DNA of 64,000 nucleotides from Chryseobacterium sp. FH2. GTDB taxonomy: Bacteria > Bacteroidota > Bacteroidia > Flavobacteriales > Weeksellaceae. This document shows positions 41,967-50,511 of this stretch, in pieces. Both the position numbers and the translations under genes were made by a program. The notes under the pieces were generated by a model. It had not been told where the DNA came from. It did not search any database and saw nothing but the letters and a program-made list of their open reading frames with translations. Location: NCBI RefSeq assembly GCF_001045455.1, contig NZ_LFNE01000001.1, forward strand, positions 516,682 through 580,681, read 5' to 3'. Numbering within the stretch: the first letter of the stretch is position 1; each line of letters starts with the position of its first letter.

Positions 41967-42328
41967 AAAAACTGATCTTACTTTTTGTTTTGATGGTTGT
42001 ATTTTCATGTACAGATTATATTGATAAGCCTAAAAATCTGGTTGCTGAAGATACAATGGCAGAGATTTTGGCAGATTTGGCTCTTAATGATCAGGCAACC
42101 TTTACTTTTAAAGATACAAATCTGGAAGCCGGAACAAGATATGTTCTTAAAGCTCACAACGTAAAACCAGCTGATTTTGTAGAAAGTTTTAAGTATTACG
42201 TGATGAAACAGCAGATGAAAGGAATTGCTGAAAACGCGCAGGAAGTTTTATTAAAAAAAGATCCGAAAGCGGAAAAATATGTACAGGATAAACTCAAAAG
42301 CGGAAATGTTCCGAATTTGGAGAGATAA
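41963..42328 (+). CDS. DUF4296 lipoprotein
   Basis: A 121-residue protein with a signal peptide and lipobox at VVFSC (Cys16), so an outer or inner membrane lipoprotein. The mature part is helical and acidic/basic, with AEDTMAEILADLALNDQA near its start, the DUF4296 pattern of Bacteroidota. Function unknown. It overlaps the GT2 gene by 4 nt (ATGA) and is followed after 2 nt by tgt, so it belongs to the GT2-DUF4296-tgt-LptF/G run. Confidence 0.85.
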   Translation: MKKLILLFVLMVVFSCTDYIDKPKNLVAEDTMAEILADLALNDQATFTFKDTNLEAGTRYVLKAHNVKPADFVESFKYYVMKQQMKGIAENAQEVLLKKDPKAEKYVQDKLKSGNVPNLER

Positions 42329-42330
42329 AT

Positions 42331-43467
42331 ATGATGCAAAAATTTTTTAATATAGAAAAGACCTCTGAGGGGAAGGCTAGAGCGGGAGAAATTACTACAG
42401 ATCACGGTAAAATTCAGACGCCAATTTTTATGCCTGTAGGAACTGTGGCGAGTGTAAAGACAGTTCACCAAAGAGAATTAAAAGAAGACATAAAAGCCCA
42501 GATTATTTTGGGCAACACATATCATTTATACCTTCGCCCCGGCATGGAAACGATGCAGGAGGCAGGAGGTTTGCATAAATTCATGAACTGGGATCTTCCT
42601 ATTCTTACAGATTCAGGAGGTTTTCAGGTGTTTTCTCTTGCAAGCAGCAGAAAAATGACAGAAGAAGGAGCAAAATTCAAATCTCATATTGATGGGAGTT
42701 ATCACATGTTTTCTCCGGAGAAGTCAATGGAAATACAAAGGCAAATAGGAGCAGATATTTTCATGGCTTTTGATGAGTGTACGCCTTATCCTTGCGAATA
42801 CAACCAGGCAAAAACATCAATGGAACTTACCCACCGCTGGTTAAAAAGATGTATTGATTGGACTGAAAATAACCCTGAGTTGTACGGTCACAAACAAAGA
42901 CTTTTCCCAATTGTTCAGGGCTCAACTTATTCAGATTTAAGAAAAATTTCTGCTGAGGTAATTTCGGAAGCCGGCGCTGAAGGAAATGCTATCGGGGGGC
43001 TTTCTGTGGGTGAGCCTGAAGAAGAAATGTACAGAATTACCGATGAGGTTACCGATATTTTACCAAAAGAGAAACCTAGATATTTAATGGGAGTGGGTAC
43101 TCCGTGGAATATTTTGGAATCAATTGGTTTGGGAATTGACATGATGGATTGTGTAATGCCTACAAGAAATGCAAGAAATGCAATGCTTTTCACCTGGCAG
43201 GGCGTGATGAATATGAAAAATGAAAAGTGGAAAAAAGATTTTTCGCCTTTAGATGAGTTTGGAACAAGTTTCGTAGATAGAGAATATTCAAAAGCGTATC
43301 TGAGACATTTATTTGTTTCTAAAGAATATTTGGCCAAACAAATTGCGTCAATTCATAACTTAGCTTTTTATTTAGATTTGGTAAAAGTAGCGAGAGAGCA
43401 TATTATTGCAGGAGATTTCTACGAATGGAAGAATTCTGTAGTGCCTGTTCTCAGACAAAGACTTTAA
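42331..43467 (+). CDS. tgt: tRNA-guanine transglycosylase
   Basis: A 378-residue bacterial TGT, which swaps guanine 34 for preQ1 in tRNAs with GUN anticodons. Asp94 in the ILTDSGGFQVFSL block, the GLSVGEPEEEM loop and the nucleophile Asp273 in MMDCVMPTRN are present. The usual zinc site (CxCxxC before the YSRAYLHHL block) is not: residues 310-317 read FGTSFVDR, with no cysteines, although YSKAYLRHLF and IHNLAF are kept. The enzyme may be metal-free at this site. Two adjacent ATG codons (42331, 42334) are possible starts. Confidence 0.93.
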   Translation: MMQKFFNIEKTSEGKARAGEITTDHGKIQTPIFMPVGTVASVKTVHQRELKEDIKAQIILGNTYHLYLRPGMETMQEAGGLHKFMNWDLPILTDSGGFQVFSLASSRKMTEEGAKFKSHIDGSYHMFSPEKSMEIQRQIGADIFMAFDECTPYPCEYNQAKTSMELTHRWLKRCIDWTENNPELYGHKQRLFPIVQGSTYSDLRKISAEVISEAGAEGNAIGGLSVGEPEEEMYRITDEVTDILPKEKPRYLMGVGTPWNILESIGLGIDMMDCVMPTRNARNAMLFTWQGVMNMKNEKWKKDFSPLDEFGTSFVDREYSKAYLRHLFVSKEYLAKQIASIHNLAFYLDLVKVAREHIIAGDFYEWKNSVVPVLRQRL

Positions 43468-43477
43468 AATATAACAA

Positions 43478-44590
43478 ATGCTGAAGATTGTAGATAAATA
43501 TATCATCAAAAAGTATCTTGGAACTTTCAGTTTCATGCTGATATTGCTGTCTATAGTTGTTCTCGTAATCGATGTGCAGCAAAAGATTCCAAGGATTGAA
43601 AATGCAAAAGCATTGGATCCTAAAATGGATTTGATGTACTTTTTAATCCATTTTTATCCTTTCTGGATTTTGAATCTGGTTGTTACCTTTTTATCGATTT
43701 TAGTTTTTATTTCTGTGATTTATTTTACCTCCAGAATGGCAAATAATACTGAAATTGTTGCTATTATCAGTAGTGGAGCAAGTTTTCACAGATTTGCCAG
43801 ACCCTATTTGGTAACTTCGGTATTTATTGCTTTGATTTCTCTTACGGTAAATCATATGGTTTTGCCATGGGCGAATATCAAAAAGAATGCGTTGGAGGCA
43901 TATACCTATAACTCCACCAATAAAGAGAAAATTTTAGGTACAGCACCAGCTTCTGCCCAGCTGAGTAAAACGGAATATATTTTTGTTAATTCCTGGAATA
44001 AAAAAGAAAGAAGAGGAAGTGGTTTCGTATTTCAAAGGTTTGATAAAAAAAGAAGGCTGCTTTATGAATTAAAAGCCTCCGAGGTATATTGGGATCAGGC
44101 TAAAAAGCAATTCGTCTTAAATAATTATACAGAAAAAACCATCAACAAAGATGATTCTGAGAAATTAGCAAACAATTACGAGTTAAGAAAAAGCTTCGGG
44201 CATGCACCGGAAGAACTCTTCCCGAATGAGCTTTTAGGTCAGAATAAAACTACCCCGGAACTAATAAAGTTCATCGAAAGAGAAAAGGAAAAAGGAAACG
44301 GAAACCTGAATTCATATTTAAATGAACTTTATCAAAGAACTTCAATGCCTGTTTCTATTGTTATTCTGACGTTTTTGGCGCTTTCCCTTGCTTCTCAGAA
44401 GAAAAGAGGAGGACTGGGAGTCAACCTTGCATTAGGTATTTCTTTAGCCTTTGTTTTTGTCTTTTCTTTTGAAGCTTTAAAGGTGGTTTCTGAAAATAAA
44501 AGTATGACTCCAATGTTGGCAATGTGGTTTCCAAATATTGTTTTCTTCCCGATCGCCTTGATTTTATATCTTAAAAGAGCAAATCAATAA
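43478..44590 (+). CDS. LptF/LptG-family permease (YjgP/YjgQ)
   Basis: A 370-residue inner-membrane permease of the LPS-export complex LptBFG. The N-terminal KYIIKKYLGTFSFMLILLSIVVLVIDV helix and the early LNLVVTFLSILVF helix pair, a soluble periplasmic beta-jellyroll domain (about 130-270) and three C-terminal helices give the standard six-TM layout. It extracts lipopolysaccharide from the inner membrane with the ATPase LptB. It lies 10 nt after tgt. The stop overlaps the convergent birA stop by 7 nt. Confidence 0.88.
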   Translation: MLKIVDKYIIKKYLGTFSFMLILLSIVVLVIDVQQKIPRIENAKALDPKMDLMYFLIHFYPFWILNLVVTFLSILVFISVIYFTSRMANNTEIVAIISSGASFHRFARPYLVTSVFIALISLTVNHMVLPWANIKKNALEAYTYNSTNKEKILGTAPASAQLSKTEYIFVNSWNKKERRGSGFVFQRFDKKRRLLYELKASEVYWDQAKKQFVLNNYTEKTINKDDSEKLANNYELRKSFGHAPEELFPNELLGQNKTTPELIKFIEREKEKGNGNLNSYLNELYQRTSMPVSIVILTFLALSLASQKKRGGLGVNLALGISLAFVFVFSFEALKVVSENKSMTPMLAMWFPNIVFFPIALILYLKRANQ

Positions 44591-45297
44591 AGAAGCTTTA
44601 TCTCTTTATGATAAAAAGATCTTAACCCATCTTCAAACTCAATCCAGACTTCACCTTTTTCATCAACATGTCTTATAATGCCATTTTGTCTCTTTTTGTC
44701 TAATTCAAAAACGGAAATCTCATCTTTACGAAATAAGTTTTGATTAAATTGATGAATAATTTTGTCATCAGAAGGAATGATTTTCAGTTTTTCAACTAAA
44801 AAATCATGAAGATGTAAGGCTGTCTCATTTAGATCAAAAACTTGATTTGTCTGCGTCAAAAGCGAGCCAGCATTAGATATTTCATCAAATGTATCTTGAA
44901 GAATATTGATTCCGGAACCTATGATAAAATAATTATTTTGATTTATTTTCTTTTTTTCAATCAGAATCCCGACAATTTTTTTATTTTTAAGGATAAGATC
45001 GTTTGGCCACTTTATTTTTACCTTGTTTTCAGTCAAATTGGCAATGAAATCCCTGATAAGAATTGCGGTATAGTAATTGAACATAAAATCAGAGCACGTA
45101 AAATTTTCGACTTTTACGGCTAAAGTGTAAGCTAAATTTTTTTCGGCAGTAGAAGACCATGTATTTCCATATTGTCCGCGGCCTTTGGTTTGATTGAATG
45201 TGTGTAAACCGATAAAATCTGAATTTTCGTAAAGTAAAAACTTAGATATTTCGTCATTAGTAGAAGAACACTCTTTTAAATAGAACAGATGAGGCAT
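44584..45297 (-). CDS. birA: Biotin-[acetyl-CoA-carboxylase] ligase
   Basis: A 237-residue biotin protein ligase lacking an N-terminal DNA-binding domain (so probably not a repressor). The catalytic motif GRGQYGNTWSS, then KIKWPNDLILKNKKIVGILIE are diagnostic. It attaches biotin to the BCCP subunit of acetyl-CoA carboxylase via biotinyl-AMP. It is single-gene, convergent with the LptF/G permease (7-nt overlap) and divergent from rsfS. Confidence 0.9.
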   Translation of the reverse strand: MPHLFYLKECSSTNDEISKFLLYENSDFIGLHTFNQTKGRGQYGNTWSSTAEKNLAYTLAVKVENFTCSDFMFNYYTAILIRDFIANLTENKVKIKWPNDLILKNKKIVGILIEKKKINQNNYFIIGSGINILQDTFDEISNAGSLLTQTNQVFDLNETALHLHDFLVEKLKIIPSDDKIIHQFNQNLFRKDEISVFELDKKRQNGIIRHVDEKGEVWIEFEDGLRSFYHKEIKLLY

Positions 45298-45356
45298 TTA
45301 AGAAAACTTTAAGACTTTAAAGGGTTAAAAATAAGGCTAAAGTAAAGAAAAAACAA

Positions 45357-45364
45357 TAAATTTG
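45357..45364 (+). promoter_or_regulatory. Candidate -7 element for rsfS-ftsH
   Basis: TAAATTTG fits TAnnTTTG and lies 18 nt upstream of ATG 45383. No -33 TTG was seen. Confidence 0.4.
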
Positions 45365-45382
45365 CAGATTATAGATATTTTA

Positions 45383-45751
45383 ATGAATAAAACAGCAGAA
45401 AAGCAAGCGCTAATAGATAAAATTGTTGAGGCTATCCAGGATGTAAAGGGTGAAGATATTTTAATTTTTGATCTTTCGAAGATTGAAAATTCAGTAGCGG
45501 AAACTTTTATAATTTGTAGCGGAAACTCAAATACACAAGTGTCTGCATTAGCGGGGAGTGTAGAGAAAAAAGTAAGAAACGATCTAAAGGACAGACCTTG
45601 GCATGTAGAGGGTACAGAAAATTCTATGTGGGTGTTGGTTGATTATGTTACAGTGGTAGTTCACATTTTCCAGAAAGAAGTACGTGAGTACTATGATATT
45701 GAAGAGCTTTGGGGAGATGCAGAAATTACAAAAATCGAAAATGAATTTTAA
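45383..45751 (+). CDS. rsfS: Ribosome silencing factor RsfS
   Basis: A 122-residue RsfS/RsfA (Iojap) protein, which binds ribosomal protein L14 and blocks subunit joining under nutrient limitation. The family core is visible: GEDILIFDLSKIENSVAETFIICSGNSNTQVSALAGSVEKKV, then RPWHVEG and WVLVDYVTVVVHIFQKEVREYYDIEELWGDAE. ATG 45383 is used; a TTG at 45362 would overlap the -7 element and is rejected. ftsH starts 16 nt downstream, the usual order. Confidence 0.93.
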   Translation: MNKTAEKQALIDKIVEAIQDVKGEDILIFDLSKIENSVAETFIICSGNSNTQVSALAGSVEKKVRNDLKDRPWHVEGTENSMWVLVDYVTVVVHIFQKEVREYYDIEELWGDAEITKIENEF

Positions 45752-45767
45752 ATTTTAAAAAGTATAA

Positions 45768-47783
45768 ATGAACAATAAAGGATTTAACTGGTTTTTTCCG
45801 ATTGCGATCATAGCTCTTTTGCTATTCTTTATTCCGAATTTCTTCGGAGACAGCAATGCAAAATCTATAGATGAGGACGAGTTTTTCCAAGTCATGCAAT
45901 CCGGGAAAGTTCAGAACATATTGATATATAAGGATACTGAAAAGGCTGATGTTTTCTTAACTCAAGCTGCGAAAACAGCGATGGTGAATAAAAAAACCAA
46001 AGAGAATGATCCTTTTTCAGCATTCGAAATGGCTCCAAAAGCAGATTACACTGTGAAATATGGAGATCTTCAGCTTTTCCTTCAAAAGTTTGATCAGGTA
46101 AAAGCAAGTAACACAAACATTAAAACAACAAAAGACTACGGAGCGGGTAAAAGCCCATTCATGGATATTTTGGTTTCAGCATTAATCTGGATTGCCATTT
46201 TAGGATTATTCTATTTCTTGCTTTTCAGAAAAATGGGAAGTGGCGGAGGTCCCGGAGGACAAATTTTCTCCATCGGAAAATCTAAAGCAAAACTGTTTGA
46301 CGAAAAAGAAAAAATTCAGGTAACATTCAAAGATGTGGCAGGCTTGGAAGGAGCAAAAGAAGAGGTGCAGGAAGTTGTAGATTTCCTGAAAAATTCTGAA
46401 AAATATACAAAACTGGGAGGTAAAATTCCTAAAGGTGTACTTTTGGTAGGGCCTCCGGGGACAGGTAAAACGTTATTGGCAAAAGCGGTAGCGGGTGAAG
46501 CTAAAGTTCCTTTCTTTTCGCTGTCAGGTTCTGATTTCGTAGAAATGTTCGTTGGAGTAGGTGCTTCGAGAGTGAGGGATTTATTTGCGCAGGCAAAAGC
46601 TAAATCTCCTGCAATTATCTTTATTGATGAGATTGATGCTATCGGGCGTGCAAGAGGGAAAAACAATTTTTCCGGTGGAAATGACGAAAGAGAAAATACA
46701 TTGAATCAGCTTCTTACAGAAATGGATGGTTTTGGAACAGATACAAACGTAATTGTGATGGCTGCTACCAACAGAGCTGATATTCTTGATAAAGCATTAA
46801 TGAGAGCAGGGCGTTTTGACCGTTCAATCTTTGTAGACCTTCCTGAATTACACGAAAGAAGACAAATTTTTGATGTTCACTTAAAGAAGATCAAGCTTGA
46901 TGATACTGTAGACAGAGAATTTTTAGCAAAACAAACTCCTGGATTCAGTGGAGCAGACATTGCCAATGTTTGTAACGAAGCGGCATTGATTGCTGCCAGA
47001 AATAATCATACCTCGGTAACAAAACAGGATTTTCTTGACGCTGTAGACAGAATCATCGGAGGTCTTGAAAAGAAAAATAAAGCTATCAAACCTTCTGAAA
47101 AGAAAAGAGTGGCTTATCATGAAGCAGGACACGCTACTATCTCTTGGCTGGTAGAACATGCTTCGCCACTTTTAAAGGTAACAATTGTGCCGAGAGGACG
47201 TTCTTTGGGAGCAGCCTGGTATCTTCCTGAAGAAAGACAGTTGACTACTACTGAGCAAATGCTAGACGAGTTATGTGCAACTTTGGGAGGCAGGGCAGCA
47301 GAACAGGTTATTTTTAATAATATTTCTACAGGTGCGCTTTCCGACTTGGAAAGTGTTACAAAAAGAGCTCAGGCAATGGTTACGATTTATGGTTTGAGCC
47401 CGAATATCGGTAATATTTCTTATTATGACAGCTCAGGCCAGGGTGAATATAATTTCGGAAAACCTTATTCTGAAGAAACTGCGAAGAAAATTGATATAGA
47501 AATAAAATCTATTATCGAAAATCAATATGACAGAGCTATTCAGATTCTTACGGAGAATAAAGATAAGCTTGATGCTTTGGCAAATAAACTTTTAGAAAAA
47601 GAAGTTATTTTCCGTGAAGATTTAGAGGAAATATTCGGAAAAAGAGCGTGGGATCCTGAATTGACAGAGAAGCCCGTTACCAATACAATTCCTGATGTAA
47701 AGGAATCGGAAGATGAAGCTATTATTAAGGATAAAGAAGAGGAAAGCGAAATTCAGGCTCCTGAAAGCCCTACTCAACTTTAA
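45768..47783 (+). CDS. ftsH: ATP-dependent zinc metalloprotease FtsH
   Basis: A 671-residue membrane AAA+ protease. An N-terminal TM (about 6-22), a ~110-residue periplasmic domain, a second TM (about 134-154), then the AAA domain with Walker A GPPGTGKT (228-235), Walker [10 protein letters not shown] and the second region of homology ([19 protein letters not shown]). The zinc site HEAGH lies at 451-455. It degrades misassembled membrane proteins and regulatory proteins such as LpxC in other bacteria. An acidic C-terminal tail follows. A terminator ends the rsfS-ftsH unit. Confidence 0.97.
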   Translation: MNNKGFNWFFPIAIIALLLFFIPNFFGDSNAKSIDEDEFFQVMQSGKVQNILIYKDTEKADVFLTQAAKTAMVNKKTKENDPFSAFEMAPKADYTVKYGDLQLFLQKFDQVKASNTNIKTTKDYGAGKSPFMDILVSALIWIAILGLFYFLLFRKMGSGGGPGGQIFSIGKSKAKLFDEKEKIQVTFKDVAGLEGAKEEVQEVVDFLKNSEKYTKLGGKIPKGVLLVGPPGTGKTLLAKAVAGEAKVPFFSLSGSDFVEMFVGVGASRVRDLFAQAKAKSPAIIFIDEIDAIGRARGKNNFSGGNDERENTLNQLLTEMDGFGTDTNVIVMAATNRADILDKALMRAGRFDRSIFVDLPELHERRQIFDVHLKKIKLDDTVDREFLAKQTPGFSGADIANVCNEAALIAARNNHTSVTKQDFLDAVDRIIGGLEKKNKAIKPSEKKRVAYHEAGHATISWLVEHASPLLKVTIVPRGRSLGAAWYLPEERQLTTTEQMLDELCATLGGRAAEQVIFNNISTGALSDLESVTKRAQAMVTIYGLSPNIGNISYYDSSGQGEYNFGKPYSEETAKKIDIEIKSIIENQYDRAIQILTENKDKLDALANKLLEKEVIFREDLEEIFGKRAWDPELTEKPVTNTIPDVKESEDEAIIKDKEEESEIQAPESPTQL

Positions 47784-47807
47784 AATTCTTAGATAAATTA
47801 GAGATAT

Positions 47808-47840
47808 AAACCTGACAATACTAAAATTGTCAGGTTTTTT
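47808..47840 (+). terminator. Terminator after ftsH
   Basis: AAACCTGACAAT / ATTGTCAGGTTT stem with a 6-nt loop followed by T-rich sequence, 24 nt after the ftsH stop. Confidence 0.8.
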
Positions 47841-47883
47841 CATATTTAGCGACATATTTTAGAAGCTATTGTAATTAATTTTT

Positions 47884-47891
47884 TATTTTTG
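47884..47891 (+). promoter_or_regulatory. Candidate -7 element for the LUD-cdsA-psd run
   Basis: TATTTTTG lies 27 nt before the TTG start of the LUD gene; -33 partner unclear. Confidence 0.35.
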
Positions 47892-47918
47892 TATAAAGTT
47901 GACTAAAAATAAATTAAG

Positions 47919-48500
47919 TTGAATTTATTCAAGAGAATTGTAAGCAAACTGACTAACCAGCCTGAGGAAGAAGATAATCAGAGTTTGGAGAAACTAGGGG
48001 ACTCGCTGAAAAATGCGGATCTCGACTATAAGTTTGCGCAGTTATTTACGCATACCGGGGGATTTTTTAATTATTGTGCAGATGAAGCGGAAGCTCTACA
48101 GACTTTACACCAAATAATCAAAATAGAGGGAATCAACAATGTTTTTTGTTGGGATAAGGAACTGCAGAACTTTTTAAATGTCGCGAAAGCACCTTATTCA
48201 TCTGAATTGCAACCGTCAAATGATGCAGCATTCATCACTTGTGAATATCTCATCGCATATGACGGAAGAATTATGCTTTCTCACAATAATATTCTTCATT
48301 ATCATTCATCCAGATTACCGGATAAGATTATCATCATGGCTAATGTTTCGCAGATTGTGAATAACCTGAATGATGCAATGGGTAAAATAAAGAGAAATGG
48401 AAATATAAAGAACCTTACTTCCATCAGCGGAAGTCAGTCAAAATTGGATGCCTCTTCTAATTCTAATACGAAACTATTTTTATTGTTGCTTGAGGATTAA
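47919..48500 (+). CDS. LUD-domain (LutC/YkgG-like) protein
   Basis: A 193-residue protein of the LUD fold, related to LutC/LldG proteins of lactate utilisation; the alpha/beta core with AFITCEYLIAYDGRIMLSHNNILHYHSSRLPDKIIIMANVSQIV resembles the family, but no iron-sulfur ligands are visible. TTG 47919 is the start, since no ATG lies in frame before the core; a purine-rich stretch precedes it. It lies between ftsH and cdsA, a position common in flavobacteria, so a link to lipid or membrane maintenance is possible but unproven. Confidence 0.75.
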   Translation: MNLFKRIVSKLTNQPEEEDNQSLEKLGDSLKNADLDYKFAQLFTHTGGFFNYCADEAEALQTLHQIIKIEGINNVFCWDKELQNFLNVAKAPYSSELQPSNDAAFITCEYLIAYDGRIMLSHNNILHYHSSRLPDKIIIMANVSQIVNNLNDAMGKIKRNGNIKNLTSISGSQSKLDASSNSNTKLFLLLLED

Positions 48501-48525
48501 GCATCAACTTTCTAAATTTTAAATT

Positions 48526-49398
48526 TTGGACAAAAACCTTATTCAAAGAACCGTTTCCGGGATTGCTTACGTTGCGATTATTATTTTTTGTACAACTCCG
48601 TTCGGAGCACAATTAATCAACAGTATCTCGCCGGATCTTATCCAGCAGCAATATCTTTATTATGCTTTAATCTTACTTTTGTTAGCTGTTGGTTCTTGGG
48701 AATGTGTGAAAATCATGAAGTTTGGAAAAGGATATGAAAAATGGGTGGTTTTTCCGCTTATTGGATTTATATTTTATATTTTTTCAAAAAGATATTTTCA
48801 TCATGATTTCTTTTTTGATTTCAGGCTAAGCGAAATTTTGGCTCTTGCTTTAATATTGATAGCTGTTATTACCTTATTTAAATATCCGAACGAATTATAC
48901 TTTGATAGCGGAAAATTGATTTTTACGGTCATTTATGCTGCTTTACCGTTTTGCTTTGCATTAGGTTTGCCAAAATATTCAACATTTGAAAATACATTCA
49001 CGTTAGAAGTTCTTTTCCTGTTTGTCCTGATTTGGAGTAGCGATACTTTTGCTTATTTGGTAGGAAAATTTTTCGGAAAACATAAAATGGCTCCTAAAAT
49101 TTCACCTAAAAAAACCTGGGAAGGGTACATAGGAGGAGTTGTTTTAACTTTAGTACTGTCTTTTTTTATTGAAAAATATAATCACGACCTTCGTGGAAAC
49201 TGGATGGTTGTTGGGTTTCTAGTGGCTGCATTTGCTCCTTTGGGAGATTTGGTAGAAAGTCAATTGAAAAGAAATTTTGGTGTAAAAGACAGTGGAAACA
49301 TCATTCCCGGGCATGGAGGAGTATTAGACAGGCTTGATAGTTTCATAATCTGTGCGCCTGTCGTATATTTGTACTTTATTTTAGAAAAATTCATTTAA
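48526..49398 (+). CDS. cdsA: Phosphatidate cytidylyltransferase
   Basis: A 290-residue multi-pass inner-membrane enzyme making CDP-diacylglycerol from phosphatidate and CTP. The CDP-DAG synthase signature appears near the C-terminus: WEGYIGGVVLTLVLSFF, then FAPLGDLVESQLKRNFGVKDSGNIIPGHGGVLDRLDS, with its conserved acidic and glycine residues; about seven hydrophobic helices precede it. The start is TTG 48526, giving the MDKNLIQRTVSG opening. psd follows 4 nt later, so phospholipid synthesis steps are clustered. Confidence 0.93.
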   Translation: MDKNLIQRTVSGIAYVAIIIFCTTPFGAQLINSISPDLIQQQYLYYALILLLLAVGSWECVKIMKFGKGYEKWVVFPLIGFIFYIFSKRYFHHDFFFDFRLSEILALALILIAVITLFKYPNELYFDSGKLIFTVIYAALPFCFALGLPKYSTFENTFTLEVLFLFVLIWSSDTFAYLVGKFFGKHKMAPKISPKKTWEGYIGGVVLTLVLSFFIEKYNHDLRGNWMVVGFLVAAFAPLGDLVESQLKRNFGVKDSGNIIPGHGGVLDRLDSFIICAPVVYLYFILEKFI

Positions 49399-49402
49399 TC
49401 TC

Positions 49403-50059
49403 ATGAAACTACACAGAGAATCGAAAGGAACGATTACCGTAGCAACCATACTTTTTATAATACTTGGTGTTTTAGCTATTTATTTCCTTAAAATGTGGTC
49501 GCTGCTTATCATTATGCCATTATTAGTGGTTTACAGTTTGGTATTTTGGTTCTTCAGAGTTCCGGACCGTGATATTCTTGAACACAGAGAAAATGTAATT
49601 GCTCCGGTTGACGGGAAAGTGGTAATGATAAAAGAAGTGGACGAAGATGAATTCATAAAAGGAAAAGCGATTCAGGTTTCTATCTTTATGTCTCCTCTGA
49701 ACGTTCATATTTGCAGATATCCTGTTTCAGGAAAAGTAATTTATAAAAAATACCATCCGGGAAAATATCTCGTGGCCTGGCATGAGAAATCTTCTACAGA
49801 AAACGAGAGGACAACGGTAGCTGTTGAAAGTTTGACGAATCACAAAGTGGTCTTCAGACAGATTGCAGGATATGTTGCAAGAAGAATTGTTTTCTATTGT
49901 AATGAAGGGGATAATGCAAAAGCGGGGCATGAGTTTGGTTTCATTAAATTCGGTTCAAGAATGGATGTTTTCCTGCCTTTAGATACTGAAATCATTTGCA
50001 AAATAGGTGATATTACAAAAGGAGGATTGGATGTCATTGCCAGAATGAAAGAAAATTAA
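49403..50059 (+). CDS. psd: Phosphatidylserine decarboxylase (short, proenzyme form)
   Basis: A 218-residue proenzyme making phosphatidylethanolamine. An N-terminal hydrophobic hairpin (about 11-50) anchors it; the catalytic part has IAPVDGKVV, MSPLNVHICRYP and YHPGKYLVAWHEKSS ENERT-type blocks. Self-cleavage and pyruvoyl formation should occur at Gly184-Ser185 in IKFGSRMDVF, the short (Psd-B-like) form of the motif. It ends the LUD-cdsA-psd run, before a terminator. Confidence 0.93.
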   Translation: MKLHRESKGTITVATILFIILGVLAIYFLKMWSLLIIMPLLVVYSLVFWFFRVPDRDILEHRENVIAPVDGKVVMIKEVDEDEFIKGKAIQVSIFMSPLNVHICRYPVSGKVIYKKYHPGKYLVAWHEKSSTENERTTVAVESLTNHKVVFRQIAGYVARRIVFYCNEGDNAKAGHEFGFIKFGSRMDVFLPLDTEIICKIGDITKGGLDVIARMKEN

Positions 50060-50080
50060 AATATAATTAATATAAAAATC

Positions 50081-50115
50081 AAGAAGGGGAAATTTAAAAG
50101 TTTCCTCTTTTTTGT
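50081..50115 (+). terminator. Terminator after psd
   Basis: AAGGGGAAA / TTTCCTCTT stem (one G-U pair) with 8-nt loop followed by a T-rich run. Confidence 0.65.
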
Positions 50116-50136
50116 TTTTGTAAACAGCCTTTGGTG

Positions 50137-50484
50137 TTATTTAATATAAGTTTTAACTTCCTGAATTAAGTTTAAAATAAAATCAACGGGCAAATCTTCC
50201 TCCATGTCAATTAAAAGGATTTTAAACTTCTTTCTGTCTTCCTGTAAAAGCTCAGGATAATCAAGCTTATCACCATGATAAAAACTTACATAATGTTTTT
50301 TGTGCTTTTTGCTGTAGTACAGATAACAGAGCATTTTCCTTTTATACTTAAAAAATGGCAATCCGAAACTCATTGTTTCTGTGATATTTTCGGTATCAGA
50401 TTCCAGTATTCTTTTGCGTAAAAAAAGAAGAGTACTTCTGGCAGGCTCTTCAATTCTGTAGAAATACTCTTGTATGGGATTCAT
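50137..50484 (-). CDS. DUF1801 domain protein
   Basis: A 115-residue cytoplasmic protein with the DUF1801 fold: EPARSTLLFLRKRILESDTENITETMSFGLPFFKYKRKMLCYLYY is the family core, as in the N-terminal domain of the YdeI protein at 15240. Function unknown. It starts 27 nt downstream of the MsbA-like exporter stop on the same strand and may be co-transcribed with it. Confidence 0.82.
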   Translation of the reverse strand: MNPIQEYFYRIEEPARSTLLFLRKRILESDTENITETMSFGLPFFKYKRKMLCYLYYSKKHKKHYVSFYHGDKLDYPELLQEDRKKFKILLIDMEEDLPVDFILNLIQEVKTYIK

Positions 50485-50511
50485 TTTAAATGCTATGTAA
50501 ATGGTTTCGTT

